Assembly (NCBI GenBank): GCA_022710165.1
Contig: JAKLHL010000021.1
Span: 1-12,877 of the forward strand
Length of the DNA: 12,877 nt
Source of the DNA: Bdellovibrionales bacterium
GTDB lineage: Bacteria; Bdellovibrionota; JAFGOL01
Direction: 5' to 3'
Positions 1 to 7,227 of the stretch are shown in pieces (the first letter of the stretch is position 1; each line of letters opens with the position of its first letter). Under the pieces are notes generated by a model, which saw only the letters and a list, made by a program, of their open reading frames with translations, was not told where the DNA came from and made no database searches. The position numbers and the translations under genes were made by a program.

Positions 1-389
1 CGTCAAACCCAAAATTCAAGACCATGGAAGAAGAGATCTTTGGACCTGTCCTTACAATATATGTTTACAACGACGAAGACCTTAACAAAGCACTGGAGCT
101 GGTTGACGCAACAAGTTCTTATGCTCTGACCGGAGCCATCTTTGCCAAAGACAGGGGAATAATATCCTATCTTACGGACAAGCTCGAAAATTGCGCTGGT
201 AACTTCTATATAAATGACAAACCTACAGGAGCTGTTGTAGGACAACAGCCTTTTGGTGGAGCAAGGGCAAGCGGAACGAACGATAAGGCTGGAAGTTACC
301 TTAACCTAATAAGATGGGTAAGCCCAAGGGCGATAAAAGAGACTTTTGTCCCAGCAAAAGATTTTACTTATCCGTTCATGAAAGACTAA
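1..389 (+). CDS. pruA: Delta-1-pyrroline-5-carboxylate dehydrogenase, C-terminal part (5' end outside window)
   Basis: The reading frame is open to the left edge, so only the last 128 residues are present. The enzyme oxidises glutamate semialdehyde (from pyrroline-5-carboxylate) to glutamate with NAD+, the second step of proline catabolism, in the cytoplasm. The sequence shows the aldehyde dehydrogenase EEIFGPV motif, whose Glu contacts the NAD ribose in the family, near the start. It then shows the C-terminal block with NFYINDKPTGAVVGQQPFGG and ASGTNDKAG, characteristic of the long P5C dehydrogenase type rather than generic aldehyde dehydrogenases. The catalytic Cys and Glu lie upstream, outside the window, so activity cannot be judged. 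The stop codon overlaps that of ftsZ on the other strand (4 bases, 386-389), and no terminator hairpin is visible between them. The family call is firm; whether a proline dehydrogenase lies upstream or is fused is not visible. Confidence 0.93.
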   Translation, partial: SNPKFKTMEEEIFGPVLTIYVYNDEDLNKALELVDATSSYALTGAIFAKDRGIISYLTDKLENCAGNFYINDKPTGAVVGQQPFGGARASGTNDKAGSYLNLIRWVSPRAIKETFVPAKDFTYPFMKD

Positions 390-1615
390 TCTTGTTCGTC
401 TGAGTTGATAACTATGTCGTTACTGCCGTGCTTTTTGATATATGCCGGTGTATCCAGATCATCCATATCCACAGGGTCGGTGTGGTATTTAGATGCAGAA
501 GGACTGTCAAACAGATTGGCTTCATTAGCAGTACTTTCGTGAGATTTAGCTCTCAAAAGCGGCTTATGGGCCATCTGCGGCTCAGGCCTTGAGGATTTTT
601 GCTGTTGAATGACGACAGGCTTTTCTATAGTATCACCGCTTATTCCTGTGGCAACAATGGTTAGTATTATCTCGTCGCCTATCTGGTCGTCTATTACCCA
701 GCCGAACATCACGTTCGCATTCTCGCCTGCCGCTGACTTAACACACTCGGCTGTATTGATTATCTCGTTCAATGGCAATCTTGAGCCTGATGTTATGTTC
801 AATATAAGGCCCGATGCCCCGTTTATATTTATACTGCCTAACAGCGGTGAGCTCATAGCAGAATGAGCGGCCTTTTTAGCCATGTTATCACCTGCTCCCC
901 TGCCTATTCCGACCAGGGCAACACCCCTGCTGTTCTTTATGGTCGCCTTAATATCAGCAAAGTCCAGATTTATATAACCCGTCTTGTTCACAAGGTCCGA
1001 TATGCCTTTTACAGCCTGTAAAAGTACTTCGTCTACTTTCCTAAAGCACTCAGGCCCTGATATATCCTTGGACATTACGTTCTTGATCCTCTCGTTAGGG
1101 ATCGCTATCAGCGTGTCGACGTATTTTCTGAGTTCTTCAAGTCCAGCGTCGGCCTTTTCCTGTCTTTTTATGCCTTCGAACAGGAACGGCTTTGTTACTA
1201 CAGCTATGGTGAGTATCCCTGCGTCCCTTGCCGTCTTTGCTATTATAGGAGCTGCACCCGTACCAGTGCCTCCGCCCATACCAGCTGTTATGAAGACCAT
1301 ATCAGCGCCCCTAAGGTACTCTCTTATCACCGTTTCGTCCTCAGAAGCTGAAACACGCCCAACCTCCGGGTCGCCTCCAGCGCCCAATCCCTTTGTTGTA
1401 ACTTTGCCAAGCTGTATCTTTGAAGGCGCAAGGCTTCTTGCCAGGTCCTGCCTGTCAGTGTTGGCCACAATAAAATCAACGCCGCTGAAATTAGAGGATA
1501 TCATAGTGTTGATGGCATTGCCGCCGCCTCCACCTACACCTATGACCTTTATCCTCGCACCAGTGGTGTCAAGGTCTTCCAAATAAAAAGTAGATCCGTT
1601 GTTAGAAGTAGTCAT
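386..1615 (-). CDS. ftsZ: Cell division GTPase FtsZ
   Basis: This tubulin-like GTPase polymerises into the cytokinetic ring at midcell. The sequence shows the nucleotide-binding GVGGGGGNAINTM loop (about residue 27), the tubulin signature GGGTGTGAAP (about 115-124) and the T7 synergy loop NLDFADI (about 217-223), which supplies the catalytic aspartates. A variable linker of roughly 55 residues follows, then a conserved C-terminal peptide LDTPAYIKKH, the docking site for FtsA in the family. Unusually, 13 mostly polar and acidic residues follow that peptide. At 409-410 residues the length is normal. A GTG at 1618 would add one residue. I prefer the ATG at 1615 because an AAGGTG sits 7 bases upstream of it, against 4 for the GTG. 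The start lies inside the 3' end of ftsA, implying translational coupling. Confidence 0.98.
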   Translation of the reverse strand: MTTSNNGSTFYLEDLDTTGARIKVIGVGGGGGNAINTMISSNFSGVDFIVANTDRQDLARSLAPSKIQLGKVTTKGLGAGGDPEVGRVSASEDETVIREYLRGADMVFITAGMGGGTGTGAAPIIAKTARDAGILTIAVVTKPFLFEGIKRQEKADAGLEELRKYVDTLIAIPNERIKNVMSKDISGPECFRKVDEVLLQAVKGISDLVNKTGYINLDFADIKATIKNSRGVALVGIGRGAGDNMAKKAAHSAMSSPLLGSININGASGLILNITSGSRLPLNEIINTAECVKSAAGENANVMFGWVIDDQIGDEIILTIVATGISGDTIEKPVVIQQQKSSRPEPQMAHKPLLRAKSHESTANEANLFDSPSASKYHTDPVDMDDLDTPAYIKKHGSNDIVINSDEQD

Positions 1616-2840
1616 CACATAACACCTTTATGTTGGTTTTTACTTTATTCACTAATCCTTTCCCTTTCATAGGCACATACCCGCCGCTGACGACCTGTTG
1701 GTATTTCTTGCCGTAAAGCACCAATCCAAGAGCTGTTGAATATACAGGGCTTGAAACGATGTTCCTTAAACCTCCGAAATTCTGAGGTATGCCTATCCTT
1801 ACCGGCATCTCAAAATACATCTCTGCAAGCTCCTTAACACCTCTAAGGAGCGAAGATCCACCTGTCAGGACTATGCCGGATGAAACGTCGTTAAAACGTC
1901 CGCTCTTCTTTATCTCTCTCATTATGAGCTCAAATATTTGTTCCACCCTCGCCTGAATAACTTCAGAGAGAAGGTTGCTTGGTATTTGTTGTGTGGTCCT
2001 TGTGCCTACGGTCGTCATGTTAACGTACTCTTCTCTTTCAGCCATCCTTGATATCGCGTGGCCATGCTTTTTCTTAAGCATTTCAGCGTCTGTAGCGAGT
2101 ATCCTGAACATCTGCGATATGTCTGTGGTTATATGATTGCCTGCAACAGGTATTACAGAAGAATGCACGATGCTGTTGTCCCTGAACATTGTTATGTCGG
2201 TAGTACCACCACCCATATCCACCATTATAACGCCGACCTGTTTTTCCTCTTCAGTAAGGACAGCATACCCCGAGGCCAAAGGCTCAAGCACTATCTCTCT
2301 GGAATTAAGCCCGCACTTTGCTGTACACCGTCTTATGTCATCTATGGCGCCAGAGCTGGCAGTAACTATGTGCACCTTTGGTTCAAGCCTTACCCCTGAT
2401 TTGCCAAGAGGGCTCTTTATTCCTTTTTGTCCGTCGATAACGAATTCCTGAGGCATTATGTGAAGGATGGTCCTGCCGTTCTCTACTTTTACGGAACGTT
2501 CAGTGGTCTCTATTGCCTTGTCTATATCTTTTTGCAATATCGGGCCACCTTTAAGCACCCACATACCAGCGTCGTTAAAGCTCCTGACCTGTCCATCAGC
2601 GAGTCCTGTGAACACATCAGTTATTTTGTAGCCTGACATCAGCTCGGCCTGTGAAAGAGCGGACCTTATTGAATCCACCGTGGCGTCTATATCTATTATA
2701 GTTCCTTTTTTTATCCCGTTAGATGGAGACTCGCCTATACCTATGATATCTACGCCGGCAACAGTGTGTTTGCCGACTAGGATGCACACTTTGGTAGTAC
2801 CAAGGTCAAGTCCTGCAACAATATTCTTATTTATTTCCAT
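1602..2840 (-). CDS. ftsA: Cell division protein FtsA (actin-like membrane tether of the Z ring)
   Basis: FtsA is an actin-fold ATPase that ties FtsZ to the membrane and recruits later division proteins. The 412-residue protein has the actin phosphate-1 motif GLDLGTTKV (residues 10-18), the phosphate-2 motif VDMGGGTTDITMF (near 208-220) and the adenosine motif GIVLTGGSSLLRG (near 323-335). The last 17 residues (about LVNKVKTNIKVLCDDYF) alternate basic and hydrophobic positions. This fits the C-terminal amphipathic membrane-targeting helix of FtsA. The 3' end overlaps the start of ftsZ, the usual ftsA-ftsZ pairing. The ribosome binding site is weak. The gene is divergent from ftsQ, unlike the common ftsQ-ftsA-ftsZ order. 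MreB and DnaK are alternative actin-fold families, but the neighbour ftsZ and the C-terminal helix settle the call. Confidence 0.97.
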   Translation of the reverse strand: MEINKNIVAGLDLGTTKVCILVGKHTVAGVDIIGIGESPSNGIKKGTIIDIDATVDSIRSALSQAELMSGYKITDVFTGLADGQVRSFNDAGMWVLKGGPILQKDIDKAIETTERSVKVENGRTILHIMPQEFVIDGQKGIKSPLGKSGVRLEPKVHIVTASSGAIDDIRRCTAKCGLNSREIVLEPLASGYAVLTEEEKQVGVIMVDMGGGTTDITMFRDNSIVHSSVIPVAGNHITTDISQMFRILATDAEMLKKKHGHAISRMAEREEYVNMTTVGTRTTQQIPSNLLSEVIQARVEQIFELIMREIKKSGRFNDVSSGIVLTGGSSLLRGVKELAEMYFEMPVRIGIPQNFGGLRNIVSSPVYSTALGLVLYGKKYQQVVSGGYVPMKGKGLVNKVKTNIKVLCDDYF

Positions 2841-2904
2841 AAGCTTAAAAACACCAGTAGCAAAGCTTTAAACGTTATTATATTATATATCAAATTGAGC
2901 TGAC
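2841..2904. promoter_or_regulatory. Divergent spacer between ftsA and ftsQ, probable promoter region
   Basis: These 64 bases separate two divergent genes and must hold the local promoters if the genes are not read from further away. The stretch 2875-2893 is almost pure A/T. It contains TATAAT-like hexamers on the minus strand (2877-2882 and 2882-2887). A possible minus-strand pair is TTGTCC (2907-2912) with TATATA (2884-2889) at 17 bases. Two AAGCTT palindromes lie at 2841-2846 and 2863-2868. No clean plus-strand pair is obvious. Exact promoter assignment is inference. Confidence 0.35.
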
Positions 2905-3645
2905 ATGGACAATATATACATAAAAAGTAATAGAAAAGAGAAGAAAAAAATAGGGCGAAAGGTCCTGTTCTTTATTATTCTTGCGCTGGTATTTTTTGGG
3001 CTCTTCAAAGGGTGCCAGTTCACCATGAGGTCCATAGGGGGTATGGAGTTCATAAAGATCAAGAAAATCAATGTGAAAGCCCCTTCTAACATGGACCCCC
3101 AGGAGATCATAAAGATATCAGGCATAAAAGAAGGACAGAGCATACTAGGCATCTCAATAGACGAAGCTAAGAAGAGGATATCTTCGAATAAATGGGTCCA
3201 GACCGTGAGAATAAGACGCTCGCTCCCTTCAACCCTCAACATAGAGATAAGGCCCAAAGAGGTAAAGGCCCTGGCCCTGGAACAAAGCTCCCTCTATTAC
3301 GTTGACGGGGAGGGTAAGATAATAGACAGGTTCATCCCTGGCTACCACAACGATGCTGCCATCATCAGTTCAAAACGTGACAATTACCTTAGGGCGATAA
3401 GCATAATGGGAAAATTAAAGAAGCTCGAGCCTGTCTCTGAGCTTTCTATAGAACAAGATGTCTTGACCGTTTATTCTTCCAAGTTCTCTTTCAAGATACG
3501 ATTGGACATAGACGATATAGATGGTGGGATCTCAAAGGCCTTCAGGGTCATAAAGGACCTAAAAAATAATTCCGAGACGGCCAGGATAGTTGACGCATCA
3601 TTGCCTGGGAACAAGGTCGTGGTGATAGGATTAAGGAAAATATAA
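2905..3645 (+). CDS. ftsQ: Cell division protein FtsQ/DivIB family, POTRA domain
   Basis: FtsQ/DivIB is a single-pass inner membrane protein of the divisome that links early and late division proteins through its periplasmic domain (FtsB/FtsL in model organisms). The sequence has a highly basic cytoplasmic tail (residues 7-19, rich in Lys/Arg), one hydrophobic helix (about 19-37) and then a POTRA domain (about 50-118) of the form IKINVKAP ... GIKEGQSILGISIDEAKKRI ... WVQTVRIRRSLPSTLNIEIRPKE, the classic FtsQ pattern. A beta domain follows (YYVDGEGKIID). The 246-residue length is typical. It is divergent from ftsA and meets the FHA protein tail to tail with one base between stop codons. The start codon has only a weak Shine-Dalgarno sequence. 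The fold is firm. The FtsQ name rests on the topology, the POTRA pattern and the neighbouring ftsA/ftsZ. Confidence 0.87.
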   Translation: MDNIYIKSNRKEKKKIGRKVLFFIILALVFFGLFKGCQFTMRSIGGMEFIKIKKINVKAPSNMDPQEIIKISGIKEGQSILGISIDEAKKRISSNKWVQTVRIRRSLPSTLNIEIRPKEVKALALEQSSLYYVDGEGKIIDRFIPGYHNDAAIISSKRDNYLRAISIMGKLKKLEPVSELSIEQDVLTVYSSKFSFKIRLDIDDIDGGISKAFRVIKDLKNNSETARIVDASLPGNKVVVIGLRKI

Positions 3646-3646
3646 T

Positions 3647-4651
3647 TTACATCAGGTCCTGCATCTTAAGCGTTCCTTCTTGATAGGAATCCGCAATATA
3701 CTGGAAGAACCTCTTTAAGACATATATATCGAAAGAAGAACCTTGCACCAATATCCTTCCCCTTTTAGTTACTGTGCTTGCATAAAGCATGAACTTTTCA
3801 CCGTCGTTCCATATTACCCACTGCCAAACACCGGTCTTTGACCTTGAGTATGTGAATTTCTCTTTTATTGAATTGTCGTTCAAAAAATTCTCTTCATGCC
3901 ACACAAAGTTGTGAACTCTTTCAACGTCTATGCTGCCGTTAAAGTCCTCCCTAAAACGCTGAACGGTCACATTTGCCTGTACATAGCTATTAGAGCCTGT
4001 AGAGGCTTCCAAAGGGTTCATTATATCAACTGAGTATATCCTTGGTTCATATACGCCGGCATCCCTCGCAAGTTCAGTCCTTACATCTGTCTTCCACTGT
4101 CCTTCTGGCAGTATTACGGTATCATCAAGCGCAAGTGTCCTCTTAACCCCAGCGGCGTATGGAGGCAATAACTCCTCTGGACTTTCCCAGGGTTTGTTGC
4201 CGCCTTTCAAGCTAAGATGGTCTCCAGATGGTATCAATAACCACACAAAGAAGCCGATAGCCAGGATGGTGAGGAGCAGATAAAGATACTTGTTTGGGGA
4301 ATCCATCCCTTTATTTATGACATAAACTACTTTCTTTAGATCACCCTCGAACTTTATCCTATATACAGAGACGGCTTTTTCACCCATGCCGCCTAAAGAG
4401 ATAAGGTCTCCATCCTTTACGGCCACTCTTTTTATTTTCTTACCGTTGACGTAGGTGCCATTAGTGCTGTTGGTGTCAGCAACTATTACTCTGGTCCCGC
4501 TAAAATGGACTTCAGCGTGTGAAGACGATATCCTCTCATTAGATATCTCGATATCGGAATTCTTTCTTCCGATCCTTGTGGTGCCTCTGGGTATTATATA
4601 TGTCTTACCAGGTGACGCCCCTTTAACTTCTTCAATAATGACCTTGAACAT
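3647..4651 (-). CDS. FHA-domain membrane protein with unrecognised exported C-terminal domain
   Basis: The protein has 334 residues. The N-terminal part (about 4-100) is a forkhead-associated domain, a phosphothreonine-peptide reader. Its conserved residues are present: RIGR (26-29), SSSHAE (42-47) and STNGTYVNG (62-70). One hydrophobic helix (about 122-141, YLYLLLTILAIGFFVWLLI) follows. The remaining 190 residues, rich in Trp and Tyr (HNFVWHEENF, GVWQWVIWNDG), would lie outside the membrane if the FHA domain is cytoplasmic. I do not recognise this domain. The gene follows the metK terminator closely and meets ftsQ tail to tail. No ribosome binding site is visible. The FHA domain implies a Ser/Thr kinase elsewhere in the genome; coupling to cell division is only suggested by position. 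Confidence 0.85.
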   Translation of the reverse strand: MFKVIIEEVKGASPGKTYIIPRGTTRIGRKNSDIEISNERISSSHAEVHFSGTRVIVADTNSTNGTYVNGKKIKRVAVKDGDLISLGGMGEKAVSVYRIKFEGDLKKVVYVINKGMDSPNKYLYLLLTILAIGFFVWLLIPSGDHLSLKGGNKPWESPEELLPPYAAGVKRTLALDDTVILPEGQWKTDVRTELARDAGVYEPRIYSVDIMNPLEASTGSNSYVQANVTVQRFREDFNGSIDVERVHNFVWHEENFLNDNSIKEKFTYSRSKTGVWQWVIWNDGEKFMLYASTVTKRGRILVQGSSFDIYVLKRFFQYIADSYQEGTLKMQDLM

Positions 4652-4657
4652 GTGGTC

Positions 4658-4686
4658 ATTTTACTCTGCATGCTTTTTAAACACAA
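4658..4686 (-). promoter_or_regulatory. Candidate promoter of the FHA membrane protein, possibly leaderless
   Basis: On the minus strand TAAAAT (4658-4663, five of six matches to TATAAT) lies 17 bases downstream of TTGTGT (4681-4686, three of six matches to TTGACA). The -10 hexamer ends only 6 bases before the ATG at 4651. Transcription would then begin at or next to the start codon. The gap between the metK terminator and this gene is too short for a conventional promoter plus leader. This is an inference from spacing. Confidence 0.3.
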
Positions 4687-4719
4687 TAAAAAAGCCCCTC
4701 CCGTTAAGGGGAGGGGCTT
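4685..4719 (-). terminator. Intrinsic terminator after metK
   Basis: A perfect 11-base-pair, mostly G/C stem (4692-4702 paired with 4709-4719) closes a 6-base loop (GTTAAG). Read on the minus strand it is followed directly by TTTTTATTG. It starts 22 bases after the metK stop codon. It is a textbook Rho-independent terminator for the PilZ-ackA-metK transcript. It should insulate the FHA gene just downstream from read-through. In the plus direction the bases after the stem are not T-rich, so it works one way only. Confidence 0.93.
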
Positions 4720-4741
4720 ACATTCAACATATAAAATGATC

Positions 4742-5902
4742 TTATCTGCAGAAGTCCTTTAGAGCCTGAACTCTATCGGTATTTTCCCATGTAAATCCTT
4801 CGTCCTCTCTTCCGAAGTGGCCATAAGCAGCTGTAAGGCTGTATGGGGCTTCTTTAAGTTTGAGCTCTCTTATTATGTCAGCAGGTTTAACAGGGAAAAG
4901 TTCTCTTACGGCGCTAACAAGTTTTTTGTTGTCGCATTTTGATGTTCCAAAGTCCTCTACCATTATTGAAAGAGGCTCTGCAACGCCTATTGCATAAGCA
5001 AGCTCTATTTCGCACTTATCTGCAAGGCCTGCAGCGACTATGTTCTTTGCTATGTACCTTGCGGCATAAGCAGCTGAACGGTCAACCTTTGAAGGGTCTT
5101 TTCCAGAGAAAGCACCGCCTCCGTGCCTTGAGAAACCGCCGTAAGTATCAACGATGATCTTCCTTCCGGTCAATCCGCAGTCACCCTGAGGTCCTCCAAC
5201 TACGAATCTTCCTGTAGGATTGATGTAGTACTTAGGGTTCTTTATCATGCTGGCTGGGATGACCTTCTTTATCACTTCCTCAGTGATGAGTTCCTGAAGT
5301 TCCTTGTGGCCTATGGTCTCTGCGTGCTGTGTTGATACTACGACTGTGGTTATCTCCACAGGCTTGTTGTTCTCATATCTTACTGTTACCTGGGTCTTTC
5401 CGTCAGGTCTAAGCTCAAGTATCTTTCCGCTCTTTCTTACTTCAGAAAGCCTGCGTGCAAGAAGATGGGAATAGTATATCGGAGCAGGCATCAACACTGA
5501 TGTGTCGTTGCATGCGAACCCGAACATCATGCCCTGGTCTCCAGCACCCTGTTCTTTGTAAAGGCCATTACCTTCGTCAACACCCATTGCGATATCAGGT
5601 GACTGTTTGTCTATAGAGGTCATTACTGCGCAAGTTTCCCAGTCATACCCCATGTCTGAATGTGTATATCCTATTCTCTTTATTGTGGACCTTACTATTG
5701 AAGGCATGTCAACGTATGTGTTGGTTGTTATCTCTCCAGCTATTACTGCCATACCTGTCGTTACCAACGTTTCACAAGCGACCCTTGAATTTGGGTCATC
5801 TTTGAGCATCGCTTCGAGTATGGAATCAGATATCTGGTCCGCTATCTTATCCGGATGCCCTTCTGTAACTGACTCAGATGTAAAAATGAAATCTCCTGCC
5901 AT
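4742..5902 (-). CDS. metK: S-adenosylmethionine synthetase MetK
   Basis: MetK makes S-adenosylmethionine from methionine and ATP in the cytoplasm, supplying methyl donors and, through SpeD, aminopropyl groups. The sequence has the N-terminal FTSESVTEGHPDKIADQISD block (His16 and Asp18 in the catalytic site), the ATP motif GAGDQGMMFG (119-128) and the glycine-rich signature GGGAFSGKDPSKVDRSAAY. I start the gene at the ATG at 5902 (386 residues, typical of the family). It is preceded at 9 bases by AGGAGG, and family members begin at this point. An in-frame ATG at 5962 would add 20 residues with no ribosome site. It is the last gene of the minus-strand cluster, 84 bases after ackA, and is followed by a strong terminator. 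No SAM riboswitch fits in the short upstream spacer. Confidence 0.98.
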   Translation of the reverse strand: MAGDFIFTSESVTEGHPDKIADQISDSILEAMLKDDPNSRVACETLVTTGMAVIAGEITTNTYVDMPSIVRSTIKRIGYTHSDMGYDWETCAVMTSIDKQSPDIAMGVDEGNGLYKEQGAGDQGMMFGFACNDTSVLMPAPIYYSHLLARRLSEVRKSGKILELRPDGKTQVTVRYENNKPVEITTVVVSTQHAETIGHKELQELITEEVIKKVIPASMIKNPKYYINPTGRFVVGGPQGDCGLTGRKIIVDTYGGFSRHGGGAFSGKDPSKVDRSAAYAARYIAKNIVAAGLADKCEIELAYAIGVAEPLSIMVEDFGTSKCDNKKLVSAVRELFPVKPADIIRELKLKEAPYSLTAAYGHFGREDEGFTWENTDRVQALKDFCR

Positions 5903-5938
5903 TGTCTTTCTCCTCCTGCTAAAAATATCAGCTAAGAA

Positions 5939-5967
5939 CTTAAATCTCATTGGATATCCCATGTCAA
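5939..5967 (-). promoter_or_regulatory. metK: Candidate internal promoter for metK
   Basis: In the ackA-metK spacer the minus strand carries a perfect TTGACA (5962-5967). Seventeen bases later comes TTTAAG (5939-5944), four of six matches to TATAAT. The predicted start would be near 5932, giving a leader of about 30 bases that includes the strong AGGAGG. The first 11 bases around the -35 (CTTGACATGGG) recur at the promoter upstream of the small gene at 11096-11293. This promoter would let metK be expressed apart from ackA. Confidence 0.42.
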
Positions 5968-5986
5968 GCCCTATCTTAAAGGCTTA

Positions 5987-7204
5987 TCAGTAATCGACCC
6001 TTTCGCCTTTTATGATCTTTTCAGTATCAAGAGCTATTACCAGCTCCTCATTGGTTGGGATTATAAAAATAGGCACCTTGGAATCAGAGGCTGAAATGAC
6101 GGCCTCTTTCCTGTTAAGGTCCAGGTTCTTCTTCTTATCAAGTTTTATGCCTAACCACTCTAAACCATCGGTGCTGTACTCCCTCACGAACTCATCGTTC
6201 TCACCTATTCCGCCCGTGAATACCAGAGCATCAAGACCGCCCATTGCAGCGGTATAAGACCCTATGTATTTCTTAAGCCTGTAGCTGTACATATCAAGGG
6301 CCAGTTTGCAGTCCTGATCACCTGCAGCTATAAGGTCATGAAGCTCTCTCATATCGCTGCACTTACCGGAAACACCAAGTATCCCGCCCTTCTTGTTAAG
6401 AAGGGTGTTTATGTCCTTCAGCGACATATTGAAATTTTCCATCATGAACAGAGGAAGCGCAGGGTCCATATCTCCAGCCCTCGTACCCATCATCAGGCCC
6501 TCAAGCGGGGTAAGCCCCATAGAAGTATCAACGCTCAGACCATTCTTGATCGCTGTTATGCTCGCGCCATTGCCAAGATGGCAGGTGATTATCCTTAGGT
6601 CCTTTATATCCTTTCCAAGTTTTTCAGCGGCTATTTTAGAGACGTACCTGTGTGATGTCCCGTGAAAGCCGTACCTTTTTACCATGTGTTCCTTGTAATA
6701 CTCCTGAGGTATCGCATACAAGAAAGCGTGCTTAGGCATCTTTTGATGGAAAGCAGTGTCGAACACACCGCACTGTTTGTGCTTTGGGAAAAGTTTTCTG
6801 CAGACCTCTATGCCGAGGATGTTGGCTGGATTGTGAAGCGGTGCAAGAAAGGTGTACTTCTTTAATGAAGCCACCACAGCGTCTGTTATTTCCACTGAAG
6901 AGCAAAACTCTTCTGCTCCATGAACGACCCTGTGGCCTATTCCATGGATATCATCTGTACTTTTAACTACGCCGCAGTCCGCCGCATGTAAGTGATCAAC
7001 TATCGCCTGTATGGCGGTCTCATGGTTTGGGAAAACCGCCTTTTGCTTAGAGATGACAAAGCCCCTGTCGTTCTTATAGGTAAAAAGACCTTCCTTTTCC
7101 CCTATCCTTTCCGCTATACCCCAAGCTAGTTTTTCGTGATTACTTGTCTTCACGAACTGGAATTTCACAGACGAGCTTCCACAATTAATTACAAGGATCT
7201 TCAT
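5987..7204 (-). CDS. ackA: Acetate kinase AckA
   Basis: AckA interconverts acetyl phosphate plus ADP with acetate plus ATP, the ATP-yielding last step of acetate fermentation. The 405-residue protein has the full set of family motifs: NCGSSS (7-12), GHRVVHG (90-96), FDTAFH (148-153), GFHGTSHRYVS (179-189), CHLGNGAS (208-215), MGTRAGDMDP (239-248) and GGIGEN. The residues matching the known catalytic Asn7, Arg, Asp, His and Arg are all in place. A strong AAAGGAG precedes the ATG by 8 bases. It lies 23 bases after the PilZ gene and 84 bases before metK, all on the minus strand. No phosphotransacetylase gene is adjacent, so pta must be elsewhere if this pathway is complete. Propionate or butyrate kinase are close relatives, but the motif match is best to acetate kinase. 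Confidence 0.97.
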   Translation of the reverse strand: MKILVINCGSSSVKFQFVKTSNHEKLAWGIAERIGEKEGLFTYKNDRGFVISKQKAVFPNHETAIQAIVDHLHAADCGVVKSTDDIHGIGHRVVHGAEEFCSSVEITDAVVASLKKYTFLAPLHNPANILGIEVCRKLFPKHKQCGVFDTAFHQKMPKHAFLYAIPQEYYKEHMVKRYGFHGTSHRYVSKIAAEKLGKDIKDLRIITCHLGNGASITAIKNGLSVDTSMGLTPLEGLMMGTRAGDMDPALPLFMMENFNMSLKDINTLLNKKGGILGVSGKCSDMRELHDLIAAGDQDCKLALDMYSYRLKKYIGSYTAAMGGLDALVFTGGIGENDEFVREYSTDGLEWLGIKLDKKKNLDLNRKEAVISASDSKVPIFIIPTNEELVIALDTEKIIKGERVDY

Positions 7205-7227
7205 CAGTAGATCTCCTTTAAAATGAA

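Noticed and set aside
984..1586. Long open frame (200 codons) antisense to ftsZ
   Set aside because: It lies entirely over a certain ftsZ in the opposite direction. Its product is low-complexity Ser/Pro/Ala-rich, including a run of prolines that mirrors the FtsZ glycine loop.
2883..3257. 124-codon open frame antisense to ftsQ
   Set aside because: It covers the ftsA-ftsQ spacer and ftsQ on the opposite strand, lacks a ribosome site and family resemblance, and is a shadow of ftsQ.
5903..5962. N-terminal 20-residue extension of MetK from the ATG at 5962
   Set aside because: The extension has no ribosome site and is not found in the family, whereas the ATG at 5902 has AGGAGG at 9 bases and begins the conserved N-terminus.
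5966..5985. Possible terminator hairpin after ackA (AAGCC / GGCTT)
   Set aside because: The stem has only 5 base pairs plus one wobble and no T run on the minus strand, and it overlaps the candidate -35 of metK.
5903..5986. SAM riboswitch in front of metK
   Set aside because: The spacer is 84 bases, holds no multi-helix structure I can find, and lacks the conserved riboswitch cores.
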